A model generated the notes under the pieces. That model saw nothing but the letters and a program-made list of their open reading frames with translations, did not search any database and was not told the origin of the DNA. From Microbacterium flavum (GTDB taxonomy: Bacteria; Actinomycetota; Actinomycetes; Actinomycetales; Microbacteriaceae), in assembly GCF_018717645.1 (NCBI RefSeq), contig NZ_JAFLHG010000007.1, forward strand, positions 151,264-215,263: DNA of 64,000 bases. The letters are read 5' to 3'. The position numbers were made by a program, and so were the translations under genes. This document shows, in pieces, positions 1 through 8,882 of the stretch (the stretch's first letter is position 1; every line of letters begins with the position of its first letter).

Positions 1-27
1 TCCGACCTCGCCTGAGACGCGGCCGGC

Positions 28-330
28 TCACGGCCCGGGGCGACCGCCGCCGGCGCCTCGGCCCCACAGCTCGGGGAAGCTCGCGGCGTTCGATTCGCGC
101 CACAGCGCCATCCGACGCGCCTCCTCGGCCTGGTCGTCCAGGTAGCCCTCGACGCTCGCGGATTCGATCCGCCAGCGACCGGGAGAGCCGACCTTCATGC
201 CGCGCAGCCGCGCGTCGAGGACGAGCGCGACCACCTCGTCGACGGAGAGCTGGAGCATCTCCGCGACTTCCGCGGGCGTGAGAAGACGGTCGCCGGTGCT
301 CCCCGGTTCGGGTGTGAGGGATTCGGGCAT
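28..330 (-). CDS. Helix-turn-helix (excisionase/MerR-like) DNA-binding protein
   Basis: A 100-residue protein whose middle reads LLTPAEVAEMLQLSVDEVVA followed by a wing-like segment (GMKVGSPGRWRIESASVEGYL). This is the layout of the excisionase/BldC-type HTH_17 family: a helix-turn-helix at about residues 15-36, then an Arg/Trp contact. It has no enzymatic domain, so it is presumably a small DNA-binding regulator. It is transcribed away from the SAF-domain gene, with about 96 bp between the two starts. I chose the ATG at 330 because the HTH lies directly downstream and the longer in-frame extension has no family features. Target and role are unknown. Confidence 0.75.
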   Translation of the reverse strand: MPESLTPEPGSTGDRLLTPAEVAEMLQLSVDEVVALVLDARLRGMKVGSPGRWRIESASVEGYLDDQAEEARRMALWRESNAASFPELWGRGAGGGRPGP

Positions 331-426
331 GAGGCAATTATGGTCCGCGTCGATCGCGATTCCGTGCACGCCGACCGCCTGTGGATAACCCCGGCGCGCG
401 CGGCGTCGGGCGGTCACGATGGGGTC

Positions 427-1056
427 ATGAGCGAACACTCCGCCGTGCGTCCCCGCCCCCGGGCGTTCTGGGCCGACATCCGGTTCCTGCTCGGGGTCGT
501 CCTGGTGCTCGTCAGCGTGGCGGGGGTGTGGCTGGTCGTCGCAGCGGCGCGTCAGACGGTGCCGGTCTTCGCCGCCGCGCGGACGATCGTGCCGGGAGAT
601 GTCGTGAGCTCGTCCGACCTCCGGGTGGTCGAGGTGGCCCTCGGGCAGCTGGAGGAGTCGTACGCGTCCCCCGCGACGCTCGAACCCGGATCGGTCGCCA
701 CACGGACGATCTCCGCGGGGGAGCTCGTCCCGCAGGATGCCGTCGGCGACGCGGAGCGTCTGCGCACGACCCACGTCGTGGTCCACAGCGCGACGGAGAT
801 CCCCGCGGCCGTCGGTCCGGGGTCGAGCGTCGAGGTCTGGGCGGCGCCGCAGCTCGAGCGCGGGACCTTCGATGCGCCGCGCATCCTCGTCCCCTCCGCC
901 ACCGTCGTCTCGGTGTCGGACGACGAGTCGGTGATGGGCTCGGCGGGCTCCGCGGTGGAACTCGTGATCGAGCGGGCGGATGTCTCCGACACCCTCGCGG
1001 CGATCTCCGGCGGCGCGAGCATCTCGATCGTCCCGACCGGGGCGGCCGGGCGGTGA
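427..1056 (+). CDS. SAF-domain protein (CpaB/RcpC-like)
   Basis: A 209-residue protein with a short cytoplasmic N-terminus, one transmembrane helix at about residues 18-40, and an extracytoplasmic SAF (beta-clip) region from about 45 to 110 with the typical VVSSSDLRVVEV strand pattern. SAF proteins of the CpaB/RcpC kind take part in Flp/Tad pilus assembly, but this one is short and no secretin or pilin gene is in view. The stop codon overlaps the GTG of the following ATPase gene by 4 bp, so the two are translationally coupled. The ATG at 427 sits directly before the basic N-terminus and membrane helix. The family is fairly sure; pilus function is inferred. Confidence 0.75.
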   Translation: MSEHSAVRPRPRAFWADIRFLLGVVLVLVSVAGVWLVVAAARQTVPVFAAARTIVPGDVVSSSDLRVVEVALGQLEESYASPATLEPGSVATRTISAGELVPQDAVGDAERLRTTHVVVHSATEIPAAVGPGSSVEVWAAPQLERGTFDAPRILVPSATVVSVSDDESVMGSAGSAVELVIERADVSDTLAAISGGASISIVPTGAAGR

Positions 1057-2366
1057 GCGCGCACCAGCCCGCCACGGTGGGAGCCGATCGGACGCCCGTC
1101 GCCGTCGTCGCCGTCGACGGCGCGCGCGGCTCGGAGCTCGCCGACCTCCTGCGGGAGGAGGGCGCTCTCGTCGTGGCGGTCGTCTCGGCGGAGGCGCCGG
1201 CGCAGGCCGCCGTGGACGCGATGTCCGGCCGAGACGCGGCGGAGGTCCTGGGAGCTCTCGCGCGAGCGGACGTGTTGGTGGTCGATGGCGATCGCGACGC
1301 GCTGACGGCGGATCTGGTCGCGATGTGCGACCGGTTCGGGGTGCGGATCGCCGCGCTCTGCGCCGGTCCGGCCGCCCGCCGCGCCGCGGGGGTGTTCGGC
1401 GTCGGCGCCCATGCCCCGGATGCCACGGCGCGCGAGCTGCTCTCCGGGGCTCCCGCCACGCTCCCGGCCGCGGCCCGACAGCGGGGGCGGGTCATCGCGG
1501 TGTGGGGCCCCGCCGGCGCCCCGGGTCGGACGCGGCTCGCGATCGAACTGGCCTGCGAGCTGTCGCGGGACGGTCGGCGCGTCGGTCTCGTGGATGCCGA
1601 TGCGCACGCGCCCTCGATCGCCATGGCGACAGGCCTTGCCGACGAGGGGCCGGGGTTCGCGGCCGCGTGTCGACAGGCGGGACGGGACGCCCTCACGACG
1701 GCGGAGCTCTCCCGGATCGCGACACCGCTCGGCGAGGTGGACGTGCTCACGGGCATCAACCGCCCCTCCCGCTGGCCCGAGCTCTCGCACGACCGGGTGA
1801 GCGCCGCGCTGGAGCGGTGCCGGGACTGGGTGGACGATGTCGTCGTCGATGTCGCGGCTCCGCTGGAGCGGGATGAGGAGATCGTCAGCGATCTCGACGG
1901 TCCTCGTCGCAACGCCGCGACGCTCGCGGCCCTCGCCGCCGCGGACCTCGTGGTCGCCGTCGCCTGCGCAGACCCCGTCGGTGTCGCCCGCTTCGTCCGC
2001 GCACACGCGGAGCTGCGCGCGGTCGTGGGGGCGACGCCCGTCCGGATCGTCGTGAACAAGACGCGGACGGCGACCCTGGGGATCGACGCACGGGGGCAGG
2101 TACGGCGCACCCTCGAGCGGTACACCTCGGCACGGGACATCTGGTTCGTGCCCTGGGATCCCAAGGCGGCCGATGCCGCGACTCTGGCCGCGCGTCCCGT
2201 CGCGCACGTCGCGGGTCGGTCCGGTCTCGCCGGCGCGGTGCGGCGCTTCGTGGGCGAGGCGATCGAACCCCCGGCGCCGGCGGACCTGGTCCGCCGGTCG
2301 CGGCGCTCGGCGGAGCCGTCGACGCTCCTCCCCAGGCGCGCCCGGCGCGACCCGCGCACGGCATGA
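1053..2366 (+). CDS. ParA/MinD/CpaE-like P-loop ATPase with unusual Walker A
   Basis: A 437-residue protein that starts at a GTG overlapping the SAF gene stop. The first ~130 residues resemble a receiver-like pseudo-domain, as in CpaE proteins. The second half is a SIMIBI-type ATPase: the strand VIAVWGPAGAPGRTRLAIEL occupies the Walker A position, followed by VGLVDADAHAPSIAMATGL (the Asp-containing switch region) and a later VVDVAAP strand. The usual deviant Walker A is KGGxGKT; here the lysines are missing and an Arg follows Gly, so ATP hydrolysis may be weak or absent. A positioning or pilus-assembly role is inferred from coupling with the SAF gene. Confidence 0.7.
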   Translation: MSAHQPATVGADRTPVAVVAVDGARGSELADLLREEGALVVAVVSAEAPAQAAVDAMSGRDAAEVLGALARADVLVVDGDRDALTADLVAMCDRFGVRIAALCAGPAARRAAGVFGVGAHAPDATARELLSGAPATLPAAARQRGRVIAVWGPAGAPGRTRLAIELACELSRDGRRVGLVDADAHAPSIAMATGLADEGPGFAAACRQAGRDALTTAELSRIATPLGEVDVLTGINRPSRWPELSHDRVSAALERCRDWVDDVVVDVAAPLERDEEIVSDLDGPRRNAATLAALAAADLVVAVACADPVGVARFVRAHAELRAVVGATPVRIVVNKTRTATLGIDARGQVRRTLERYTSARDIWFVPWDPKAADAATLAARPVAHVAGRSGLAGAVRRFVGEAIEPPAPADLVRRSRRSAEPSTLLPRRARRDPRTA

Positions 2367-2390
2367 GCGGGGCCGCATAGGCTGGGTGCC

Positions 2391-3878
2391 GTGTCGACGC
2401 TCAGCGATCTCGTGTACGCCCAGGGCCGTTCGTCGGAAGCCGACGTGGAGTGGCTCCATCGCCTCGCCGGTGACGGACAGCTGCTCGCCGATCTGGCGTT
2501 CGCCGACATCGTGATCTGGGTGCCCACGGCGGACGACTCGTTCATCGCGGTCGCGCACACGCGCCCGTCGGGAGCGGCCACGCTCTTCTACCGCGATATC
2601 GTCGGCGACCTCGTCCGTCCGCAGTGGCGCACGCAGGTCCGCGACGCGTTCACGCGGGTCGAGATCGTCGATTCCGCCTCGCCGGACTGGTTCGAGGAGA
2701 CCCCGACCCGGGTGCGCGCGGTGCCGATCGTGCGTGCGCGCGGCAGAGGCGACGCGTCGCCGTCCATCATCGGGGTCCTCACGCGGCATACGAACCTCGG
2801 TGAGGCCCGCACACCGTCACGCCAGCAGATCACCTTCAACGACTGCGCCGACGACCTCTTCGGGATGATCGCCAACGCCGACTTCCCCGACCTGTCCGCC
2901 CCCACCTCACCGCGTCGGGGGGCGCCGCGCGCGTCCGACGGGCTCATCCGGATGGACGTCGACGGCATCACGACCTTCGCGAGCCCCAACGCGCTCTCCG
3001 CCTTCAACCGGCTCGGATTCGACGATGAGCTGGAGGGGGAGTCGCTCCTGGAGGTCGCGTCCGGCATCCTGCCCAAGGGACGCGATTTCGACGAGTCCCT
3101 CCCCATCGTCATGGCCGGCCGTGCGCCGTGGCGCGCCGACATCGAAGGGCGCGGAGTGACCGTCTCGCTGCGGACGATCCCCCTGAAGGACCGCGGTCAC
3201 CGCATCGGCGCGATCGTCCTCTGCCGCGACGTGACGGAGATCCGTCATCAGGAGCAGGAGCTCATCACGAAGGATGCGACGATCCGCGAGATCCACCATC
3301 GCGTGAAGAACAACCTGCAGACCGTGGCGTCGCTCCTGCGCATCCAGGCGCGCCGCACCCACTCCGACGAGGCGAGGGATGCCCTGACCCACGCGATGCG
3401 TCGCGTGTCCGCGATCGCGGTCGTCCACGACACGCTCTCGGAGGGTCTCGCGCAGAACGTCGACTTCGACGATGTCTTCGACCGTGTGCTCAAGCTCGTC
3501 GTCGAGGTGGCCGCCTCGCCGAACACCCGCGCGCGTACCCTCAAGACCGGCACGTTCGGCACGCTGCCGAGCGCCTACGCGACACCGCTGGCTCTGGCGC
3601 TCACCGAACTCGTCACCAATGCGGTCGAGCACGGCCTCGCCGACCGGGAGGGCGAGGTGGAGATCATCGCCGAACGGACGCCGGACACCCTCGATGTCAA
3701 GGTGCGCGACACCGGGGTCGGCCTGCCCGAAGGTCAGGTCGGACGTGGTCTGGGCACGCAGATCGTGCGCACGCTGATCCAGGGCGAGCTGAGCGGCTCG
3801 ATCGACTGGCACACGCTCGTCGGGTCGGGCACCGAGGTCACGATCGAGATCCCGATGCGTTACCTCGAGCGGGCCTGA
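2391..3878 (+). CDS. pdtaS: Sensor histidine kinase PdtaS
   Basis: A 495-residue cytoplasmic histidine kinase starting at GTG. An N-terminal GAF-like sensor (about residues 5-165) is followed by a PAS domain (about 185-285), then a HisKA_2 dimerisation box with EIHHRVKNNLQ at about 300-310 (probable phospho-acceptor His303), then an HATPase domain (ELVTNAVEHG, DTGVGLPEG, GLGTQIV). No membrane segment is present. PdtaS phosphorylates the RNA-binding antiterminator PdtaR, which is not encoded nearby. Its neighbour whiB1, convergent with it, is also its neighbour in M. tuberculosis (Rv3220c/Rv3219, from memory), which supports the assignment. Confidence 0.92.
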   Translation: MSTLSDLVYAQGRSSEADVEWLHRLAGDGQLLADLAFADIVIWVPTADDSFIAVAHTRPSGAATLFYRDIVGDLVRPQWRTQVRDAFTRVEIVDSASPDWFEETPTRVRAVPIVRARGRGDASPSIIGVLTRHTNLGEARTPSRQQITFNDCADDLFGMIANADFPDLSAPTSPRRGAPRASDGLIRMDVDGITTFASPNALSAFNRLGFDDELEGESLLEVASGILPKGRDFDESLPIVMAGRAPWRADIEGRGVTVSLRTIPLKDRGHRIGAIVLCRDVTEIRHQEQELITKDATIREIHHRVKNNLQTVASLLRIQARRTHSDEARDALTHAMRRVSAIAVVHDTLSEGLAQNVDFDDVFDRVLKLVVEVAASPNTRARTLKTGTFGTLPSAYATPLALALTELVTNAVEHGLADREGEVEIIAERTPDTLDVKVRDTGVGLPEGQVGRGLGTQIVRTLIQGELSGSIDWHTLVGSGTEVTIEIPMRYLERA

Positions 3879-3884
3879 TCGGGA

Positions 3885-4133
3885 TCAGGACGCGCGGCGG
3901 GCGCGGGCCGCGCGACGCTTGAGGGCGCGGCGCTCGTCCTCCGAGAGGCCGCCCCACACGCCCGAGTCCTGGCCGGTCTCGAGGGCGTACTGCAGGCAGA
4001 TCTCGGTGACCGTGCACCGGGCGCACACGGCCTTGGCCCGCTCGATCTGCTCGACGGCCGGACCGGTGTTCCCCACGGGGAAGAACAGTTCGGGGTCGAC
4101 GGTGAGGCAGGCGGACTTGTCGCGCCAATCCAT
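3885..4133 (-). CDS. whiB1: Transcriptional regulator WhiB1
   Basis: An 82-residue Wbl protein. Four cysteines at positions 9, 37, 40 and 46 (C-x27-C-x2-C-x5-C) bind a 4Fe-4S cluster, and the G-V-W-G-G turn lies before a basic C-terminus (ALKRRAARARR) that contacts DNA. WhiB1 binds the sigma-A region 4 and responds to nitric oxide in mycobacteria. The ATG at 4133 is preceded by AAGGAGCACCCCACT, a clear ribosome-binding site, so longer upstream frames are rejected. The ~245 bp upstream region is long for this genome, which fits a regulated promoter. Confidence 0.95.
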   Translation of the reverse strand: MDWRDKSACLTVDPELFFPVGNTGPAVEQIERAKAVCARCTVTEICLQYALETGQDSGVWGGLSEDERRALKRRAARARRAS

Positions 4134-4208
4134 AGTGGGGTGCTCCTTGATGCGGGAAATACGTGCGGGTGCGGGCAGGACTCGGGTGTCCGATACCCTG
4201 GTGGGTGT

Positions 4209-4226
4209 GCGAGCAAAAACGCTCGC
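4209..4226. other. Short hairpin in the whiB1 upstream region
   Basis: GCGAGC-AAAAAC-GCTCGC forms a perfect 6-bp inverted repeat about 76-93 bp upstream of the whiB1 start. It could be an operator or part of the leader. On the whiB1 strand the loop reads GTTTTT. No binding protein can be named from sequence. The rest of 4134-4378 shows no coding signal. Confidence 0.35.
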
Positions 4227-4378
4227 CCCACGTCGCTGTGGGAGCACACTGCGTGATCTATCGTCCCATGCACATACGGATGAATCAAGGGTGAACTGAT
4301 GATTCCCACGGGGGATCGCTGAGCATCCGCTGCAGAACGCTCCTTCGGCTCCGCTTTCCGCGCCGACGAGGAGACCCC

Positions 4379-4759
4379 GTGCGCCCCAGTCCCATCGACC
4401 GCAGCGCGGCCGTCCTGCTCGCCGTGGAGGCGGCCGCGCTCGCGGCGGTCGCCGGCTGGGAGGTCGTCGCGCTCCTCGGCGGGGACACGGTCGATCCCAC
4501 GAGTTCGGTGGCGCTCATCGTCCTCACCGTCGTCTTCGCCATCGCGGTCGGCGCCTTCGCCGTCGCGACGGTGCGCGGCAGATCATGGGGTCGCTCGGGA
4601 GGGATCGTCACGCAGCTTCTCACCCTGGCCGTCGCCGTGGGCGCGATCACGGGACCGGATCCGGCAGTCGGCTTCGCGGTGGCCCTCGCCGTGCCCGCGG
4701 TGATCGGACTCGTGCTGCTCTTCCTGGCGGTGCGCCGCGCGGGCGCCGCGCGCGGCTGA
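4379..4759 (+). CDS. Small integral membrane protein
   Basis: A 126-residue hydrophobic protein starting at GTG, with about four predicted transmembrane helices (about residues 8-30, 38-62, 72-92 and 95-118) joined by short loops with a few Arg residues. No family motif was recognised. It stands alone, between the divergent whiB1 and the convergent bcp. Composition matches the neighbouring core genes, so it is probably native. Function unknown. Confidence 0.7.
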   Translation: MRPSPIDRSAAVLLAVEAAALAAVAGWEVVALLGGDTVDPTSSVALIVLTVVFAIAVGAFAVATVRGRSWGRSGGIVTQLLTLAVAVGAITGPDPAVGFAVALAVPAVIGLVLLFLAVRRAGAARG

Positions 4760-4799
4760 TCGCACGGCACGCCCCGCGCGGAGCCGGGGATCGTCCGTC

Positions 4800-5264
4800 T
4801 CAGAGACCGAGCTGCGCGCGGAGGCGCGCGACGTGACCGGTGGCCTTGACGTTGTAGAGCGCGTGGATGAGGGTGCCGTCTTCGTCGATGACGAAGGTCG
4901 AGCGGATGACTCCTTCGACCTTCTTGCCGTAGTTCATCTTCTCGCCCCACGCGCCGTACGCCTCGTGGACGGCGCGATCGGGGTCGCTGAGCAGCGGATA
5001 GGTCAGCCCGTCGCGCGCGCGGAACTCGGCGTTCTTCGCGGGCTCGTCGCGCGAGATGCCGAGAACGGTGTAGCCCGCAGCCTCGAGCGGGGCCAGGCTG
5101 TCTCGGAAGTCGCAGGCCTCGGTCGTGCAGCCCGGCGTCATCGCGGCCGGGTAGAAGAACAGGATGACCTTTCGGCCGCGCAGGCCGTGGAGCGCGACGT
5201 CGGCGCCGTCCTGATCGACCAAGGTGAAATCGGGTGCGGGGGTTCCTGGCTGCAGCTGCGTCAT
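4800..5264 (-). CDS. bcp: Thioredoxin-dependent thiol peroxidase (BCP/PrxQ)
   Basis: A 154-residue peroxiredoxin of the BCP/PrxQ subfamily, which reduces hydroperoxides with electrons from thioredoxin. The active-site region reads FFYPAAMTPGCTTEACDFRD: the peroxidatic Cys is in PGCT and a second Cys lies five residues on, the normal PrxQ resolving position. The C-terminal STFVIDEDGTL strand is typical. The start is the ATG at 5264, before the canonical MTQLQPGTPAPDF opening. It ends close to the upstream membrane-protein gene, which it faces. Confidence 0.93.
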   Translation of the reverse strand: MTQLQPGTPAPDFTLVDQDGADVALHGLRGRKVILFFYPAAMTPGCTTEACDFRDSLAPLEAAGYTVLGISRDEPAKNAEFRARDGLTYPLLSDPDRAVHEAYGAWGEKMNYGKKVEGVIRSTFVIDEDGTLIHALYNVKATGHVARLRAQLGL

Positions 5265-5343
5265 GGCAACCAGCCTACGGACCACGGGACGCCCGGTCAC
5301 GTCGGCGGCGGCTCGGGGCGCGTGATGCCCGACCGGCCGACTC

Positions 5344-6384
5344 TCAGGCGGCGAAGGTCTGCAGGAGGCGCTGCAGGGAATCGAGTCGTGCCGCTCCGCG
5401 ATCTCCGAGCCTGCCCTCGGCGACCGCCTCGATCATCGCGCAGTCCGGCGCATCGGGGAGGTGGGTGCACCCGCGGGGGCACTCCTCGGCGACCTCGGCG
5501 AGGTCGCTGAACGCCCGGAGGATGTTGGCGGGATCGACGTGGCCGAGCCCGAAGGAGCGGACGCCGGGTGTGTCGATCACCCAGCCGCGGCCGGTCTCGC
5601 CGACATAGCGGAGCGAGACCGTCGAGCTCGACGTGTGGCGGCCTCGGCCGGTGACCTCGTTGACGTGGCCGGTGGCGCGCAGCGCGGTGGGGACGAGCGC
5701 ATTGACGAGCGTGGACTTGCCCACGCCGGAGTGGCCGACGAACACCGTCGAGTGGCCCACGAGATGGCGGCCGATCTCCTCGACCGGCATGTGCCCGTGA
5801 CCGCTCGTGAACACCTCGAGATCGTCGACGCCCTCGAAATGCCGGAGGAAGGATGCGGGGTCGGCGAGATCTGTCTTGGTGACCACGAGCAGGGGCCGGA
5901 TGCCGGCGTCCAGTGCCGCGATGAGGTAGCGGTCGACGAGGCGCGGGCGGGGCTCGGGGTCGGCCGCCGCCACGACGATGAGCATCTGATCGGCGTTGGC
6001 GACGATGATCCGCTCGACCTGGTCGGTGTCGTCGGCGCTCCGGCGCAGGAGGGAGGTGCGGTCCTCGATCCCGACGATCCGCGCGAGCGTGCCGTCGTCG
6101 CCGGAGGCGTCGCCCACGACGCGGGCGCGGTCGCCCGTGACGATCGGCTTCTTGCGCAGCTCCCGGGCGCGTGTCGCGAGAGCGGTGTGCTCCTCGGGGC
6201 CGTCCTCATCGATCAGGACGGTGTACCGGCCGCGGTCGACGCCGAGGACGCGCGCGATCCGGGCATCGGCGTGCGCCGGGCGGCGCTTGGTGCGGGGGCG
6301 GTTGGCCTTCGGGTTCGGCCGCATGCGGATGTCGGCTTCGTCGAACTCCGGTTCGTCGTCGTCGGTGTCGTCCAGCCAGCTCAT
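5344..6384 (-). CDS. rsgA: Ribosome small-subunit-dependent GTPase A
   Basis: A 346-residue circularly permuted GTPase that assists 30S subunit maturation. An N-terminal OB-fold (about residues 40-115) is followed by G4 (TKTD, 169-172), G1 (GHSGVGKST, 217-225) and G3 (DTPG, 271-274), the permuted order of this family. A C-terminal zinc site uses C302, C306, H308 and C315. The N-terminal 35 residues are acidic and then basic, as is common in actinobacterial members. It follows aroA on the same strand with a 46-bp gap and is probably co-transcribed with it. Confidence 0.95.
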   Translation of the reverse strand: MSWLDDTDDDEPEFDEADIRMRPNPKANRPRTKRRPAHADARIARVLGVDRGRYTVLIDEDGPEEHTALATRARELRKKPIVTGDRARVVGDASGDDGTLARIVGIEDRTSLLRRSADDTDQVERIIVANADQMLIVVAAADPEPRPRLVDRYLIAALDAGIRPLLVVTKTDLADPASFLRHFEGVDDLEVFTSGHGHMPVEEIGRHLVGHSTVFVGHSGVGKSTLVNALVPTALRATGHVNEVTGRGRHTSSSTVSLRYVGETGRGWVIDTPGVRSFGLGHVDPANILRAFSDLAEVAEECPRGCTHLPDAPDCAMIEAVAEGRLGDRGAARLDSLQRLLQTFAA

Positions 6385-6430
6385 GTCACGCCCGCGTCAT
6401 CCCGGCACCGCGCCCGCATCCCGGCGCCGC

Positions 6431-7786
6431 TCACGCGGCGGAGGACCCGTTCTCTTCGAGCATCTCGCGCCACAGCTGCGGGAACTCGGGCATCGTCTTG
6501 GCCGTCGTCCCGATGTCGTCGATCTCGACGCCCGGGACCCGCAGACCGACGAGCGCGCCGGCGGTCGCGATGCGGTGATCGTGGTGTGCGCGCCAGAGGC
6601 CACCGTGCAGGGGAGCGGGGGTGATCCGGATGCCGTCGGCCAGCTCATCGGCCTGTCCGCCGAGGGCACGGAGATTTCCGATGAGCGCGTCGATGCGGTT
6701 GGTCTCGTGACCGCGGATGTGGCCGATCCCATGCAGGGTGGTCGGGGCATCCGCGAAGGCGGCGAGGGCGAACAGCGTGGGGGTGAGCTCGCTCGCGGCC
6801 GACAGGTCGAGGTCGACTCCGGCGATCCGGCCCGTGCCGGCCACGGTGAGCGCGCCGCCGCGGCGGCTCGTGCGGGCGCCCAGGAGCGACAGGATCTCGG
6901 GGAGCAGGGCGCCGGGCTGGGTCGAGGTCGCGGGCCAGGCGGGGATCGTGATGGACCCGCCGGTCAGGAGGGCGGCGCCCAGGAACGGCGCCGCATTGGA
7001 GAGGTCGGGCTCGATCGCGGCATCCCGCCCGCGCGGCACGCCCGCCGGGACGACCCACTCGTTCGGGGTGGGGTGCTCGACCTGGATGCCGCGGCGTGCC
7101 AGCGTCTCGACGGTCATGTCGATGTGCGGGATGGAGGGCAGGCGTTCGCCGGAGTGGATGAGGTGCAGGCCCACGTCGAAGCGGGGGGCGGCGAGCAGCA
7201 GCCCGGAGACGAACTGGCTCGAGCTGCTGGCGTCGATCGTGACCTCGCCGCCTCGGATGTGCCCGCGGCCGCGCACCGTGAAGGGGAGCGACCAGTTGCC
7301 GCCGTCGTCGATGTCGGCGCCGATCGTCCGCAGCGCCTTGATCATCTCGCCCATGGGTCGGTGCAGCGCGCTCGCGTGCGCTGTGATGGTCACGTCGCCC
7401 TCGGCAAGACCCGCCAGCGGGGCGATGAAGCGCATGACCGTCCCGGCCTGACCGCAGTCGATCGTGACGTCGCCGCGGAACGTGGCGGGCGGGGTGATGC
7501 GCAGATCCGTTCCGAAGCGGCCCGTTCCGGGCAGCTCCTCGATCTCCGTGCCCAGCCCGCGGAGGGCGTCGATCATGCGGTCGGAGTCGTCCGAATGCAA
7601 CGGCGCGGAGAGCGTCGACGGGGAGTCGGCCAGGGCGGCGAGGACGAGTTTGCGGTTCGTCAGCGACTTGGAGCCCGGCATCTCGACGGTGGCCAGCACG
7701 GGGCTGTCGCCGAGGGGAGCTGCCCACGGTGAGGAGGAAGGCCCGGAAGAGGCCGAGGGAGAGGGGGAATACCCGGTCACGGTCAT
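6431..7786 (-). CDS. aroA: 3-phosphoshikimate 1-carboxyvinyltransferase (EPSP synthase)
   Basis: A 451-residue EPSP synthase, the sixth step of the shikimate pathway (shikimate-3-phosphate plus PEP). The substrate-binding PGSKSLTNR lies at 37-45, and later signatures include [15 protein letters not shown] and the C-terminal [15 protein letters not shown]. The first ~20 residues are Ser/Pro-rich and the ATG at 7786 lies within the sigH promoter region on the other strand, so the true start could be a little further in. The gene is divergent from sigH and upstream of rsgA. Confidence 0.95.
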   Translation of the reverse strand: MTVTGYSPSPSASSGPSSSPWAAPLGDSPVLATVEMPGSKSLTNRKLVLAALADSPSTLSAPLHSDDSDRMIDALRGLGTEIEELPGTGRFGTDLRITPPATFRGDVTIDCGQAGTVMRFIAPLAGLAEGDVTITAHASALHRPMGEMIKALRTIGADIDDGGNWSLPFTVRGRGHIRGGEVTIDASSSSQFVSGLLLAAPRFDVGLHLIHSGERLPSIPHIDMTVETLARRGIQVEHPTPNEWVVPAGVPRGRDAAIEPDLSNAAPFLGAALLTGGSITIPAWPATSTQPGALLPEILSLLGARTSRRGGALTVAGTGRIAGVDLDLSAASELTPTLFALAAFADAPTTLHGIGHIRGHETNRIDALIGNLRALGGQADELADGIRITPAPLHGGLWRAHHDHRIATAGALVGLRVPGVEIDDIGTTAKTMPEFPQLWREMLEENGSSAA

Positions 7787-7792
7787 CGCGTT
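7765..7792 (+). promoter_or_regulatory. SigH/SigR-type promoter for sigH
   Basis: GGGAATA (7765-7771), a 17-bp spacer, then CGTT (7789-7792). This is an exact match to the SigH consensus of actinobacteria as I know it (GGGAAYA-N16-17-CGTT). It points to sigH and lies 116 bp upstream of its ATG, so it fits autoregulation. It overlaps the first codons of the divergent aroA. Confidence 0.8.
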
Positions 7793-7907
7793 CTACCCTA
7801 ACGAACCCCTCCGACACCACCGAACCCGAGGACCCCCGTTGACAGCGCTGCTCTCACCCGTACAGGACCCCGTCCGCGACGAGGTGCCGGACGTAGACTG
7901 GGCCGCG

Positions 7908-8552
7908 ATGGAAGAGCAGGCGGCCACCACACCGCAGACCCCGCAGACGCACGACACCCCGACGGATGAGGATCCGCGCGCCCAGTTCGAGGATCAGGCG
8001 CTGCCCTTCATGGATCAGCTGTACGCGGCGGCCATGCGGATGACGCGCAATCCGGCCGATGCCGCGGACCTGGTGCAGGAGACCTTCGTCAAGGCGTTCG
8101 CCTCGTGGTCCTCCTTCACGCAGGGCACGAACCTGAAGGCGTGGCTGTACCGCATCCTCACCAACACGTACATCAACACGTACCGGAAGAAGCAGCGCGA
8201 GCCCTATCAGGGCACGATCGACGATCTCGAGGACTGGCAGCTCGGCGGCGCCGAATCGACGACGGCGTCGAGCTCGCGGTCGGCGGAGGCCGAGGCCATC
8301 GACCACATGCCGGCATCCGTCGTGAAGGACGCTCTGCAGTCGATCCCCGAGGACTTCCGCCTCGCGGTGTACCTCGCCGACGTCGAGGGCTTCGCGTATC
8401 AGGAGATCGCGGACATCATGAAAACCCCCATCGGCACGGTCATGAGCCGCCTGCATCGTGGCAGGCGCATGCTGCGCGACCTGTTGGCCGACTATGCGCG
8501 CGAGCGCGGCATCGAGGTGCCCGCCGCGACCCCCACGAGGAGTAGGAAATGA
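7908..8552 (+). CDS. sigH: ECF sigma factor SigH/SigR (redox and heat stress)
   Basis: A 214-residue group 4 sigma factor. Region 2 carries [20 protein letters not shown] and [20 protein letters not shown]; region 4 carries [20 protein letters not shown]. These are close to Streptomyces SigR and mycobacterial SigH, which respond to disulfide stress. The next gene encodes the zinc anti-sigma partner and overlaps it by 4 bp. I used the ATG at 7908; a TTG at 7839 in the same frame has a weak upstream GAGG and could give an N-terminally extended form, as is known for SigR. Confidence 0.93.
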   Translation: MEEQAATTPQTPQTHDTPTDEDPRAQFEDQALPFMDQLYAAAMRMTRNPADAADLVQETFVKAFASWSSFTQGTNLKAWLYRILTNTYINTYRKKQREPYQGTIDDLEDWQLGGAESTTASSSRSAEAEAIDHMPASVVKDALQSIPEDFRLAVYLADVEGFAYQEIADIMKTPIGTVMSRLHRGRRMLRDLLADYARERGIEVPAATPTRSRK

Positions 8553-8794
8553 GCGACTGCGGCTGCGACAAGGCGAGGAAGGACCTCGAGGAGTACCTGC
8601 GGAACGAGATGTGCAAGACGGAGCACTCCGACATCCGTGAACACCTCGAGAACTGCGATGCGTGCCGCGAGGAGGCTCTCGTCGCGACGACCCTGACCGC
8701 GGTGGTGGCGCGCGCGTGCAAGGAGTCCGCTCCTGAGCAGCTGCGCGACCAGGTGCTGGCCCGTCTGCGCACGGAGCAGGCCGCCCACCACTGA
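8549..8794 (+). CDS. rshA: Zinc-containing anti-sigma factor (RshA/RsrA type)
   Basis: An 81-residue ZAS-family anti-sigma factor. The H32-x3-C36-x2-C39 motif binds zinc and is the redox switch: oxidation forms a disulfide and releases the sigma factor. Two further Cys (C4, C6) sit at the N-terminus. ATGA overlap with sigH ensures coupled synthesis. The short length with no membrane helix matches soluble RshA/RsrA. Confidence 0.93.
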   Translation: MSDCGCDKARKDLEEYLRNEMCKTEHSDIREHLENCDACREEALVATTLTAVVARACKESAPEQLRDQVLARLRTEQAAHH

Positions 8795-8817
8795 TCGGTC
8801 TCGCGCTCCGCGGGCCG

Positions 8818-8871
8818 AGCGTCCACGACACGCCGACCCGCGGGGGTCGCACACCGCGTGTTCTGGACGCT
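8818..8871. terminator. Long imperfect hairpin between rshA and the lipid kinase gene
   Basis: AGCGTCCACGACACG (8818-8832) pairs with CGTGTTCTGGACGCT (8857-8871) with one double mismatch. A CGACCC/GGGTCG stem nests inside. It lies between two convergent genes, so it would serve as a bidirectional terminator. No strong U-tract follows. Confidence 0.6.
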
Positions 8872-8882
8872 CGCGCACGTCG

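Noticed and set aside
552..2789. A 745-codon minus-strand frame across the SAF, ATPase and pdtaS genes
   Set aside because: No motif; it spans three real plus-strand genes with normal start overlaps.
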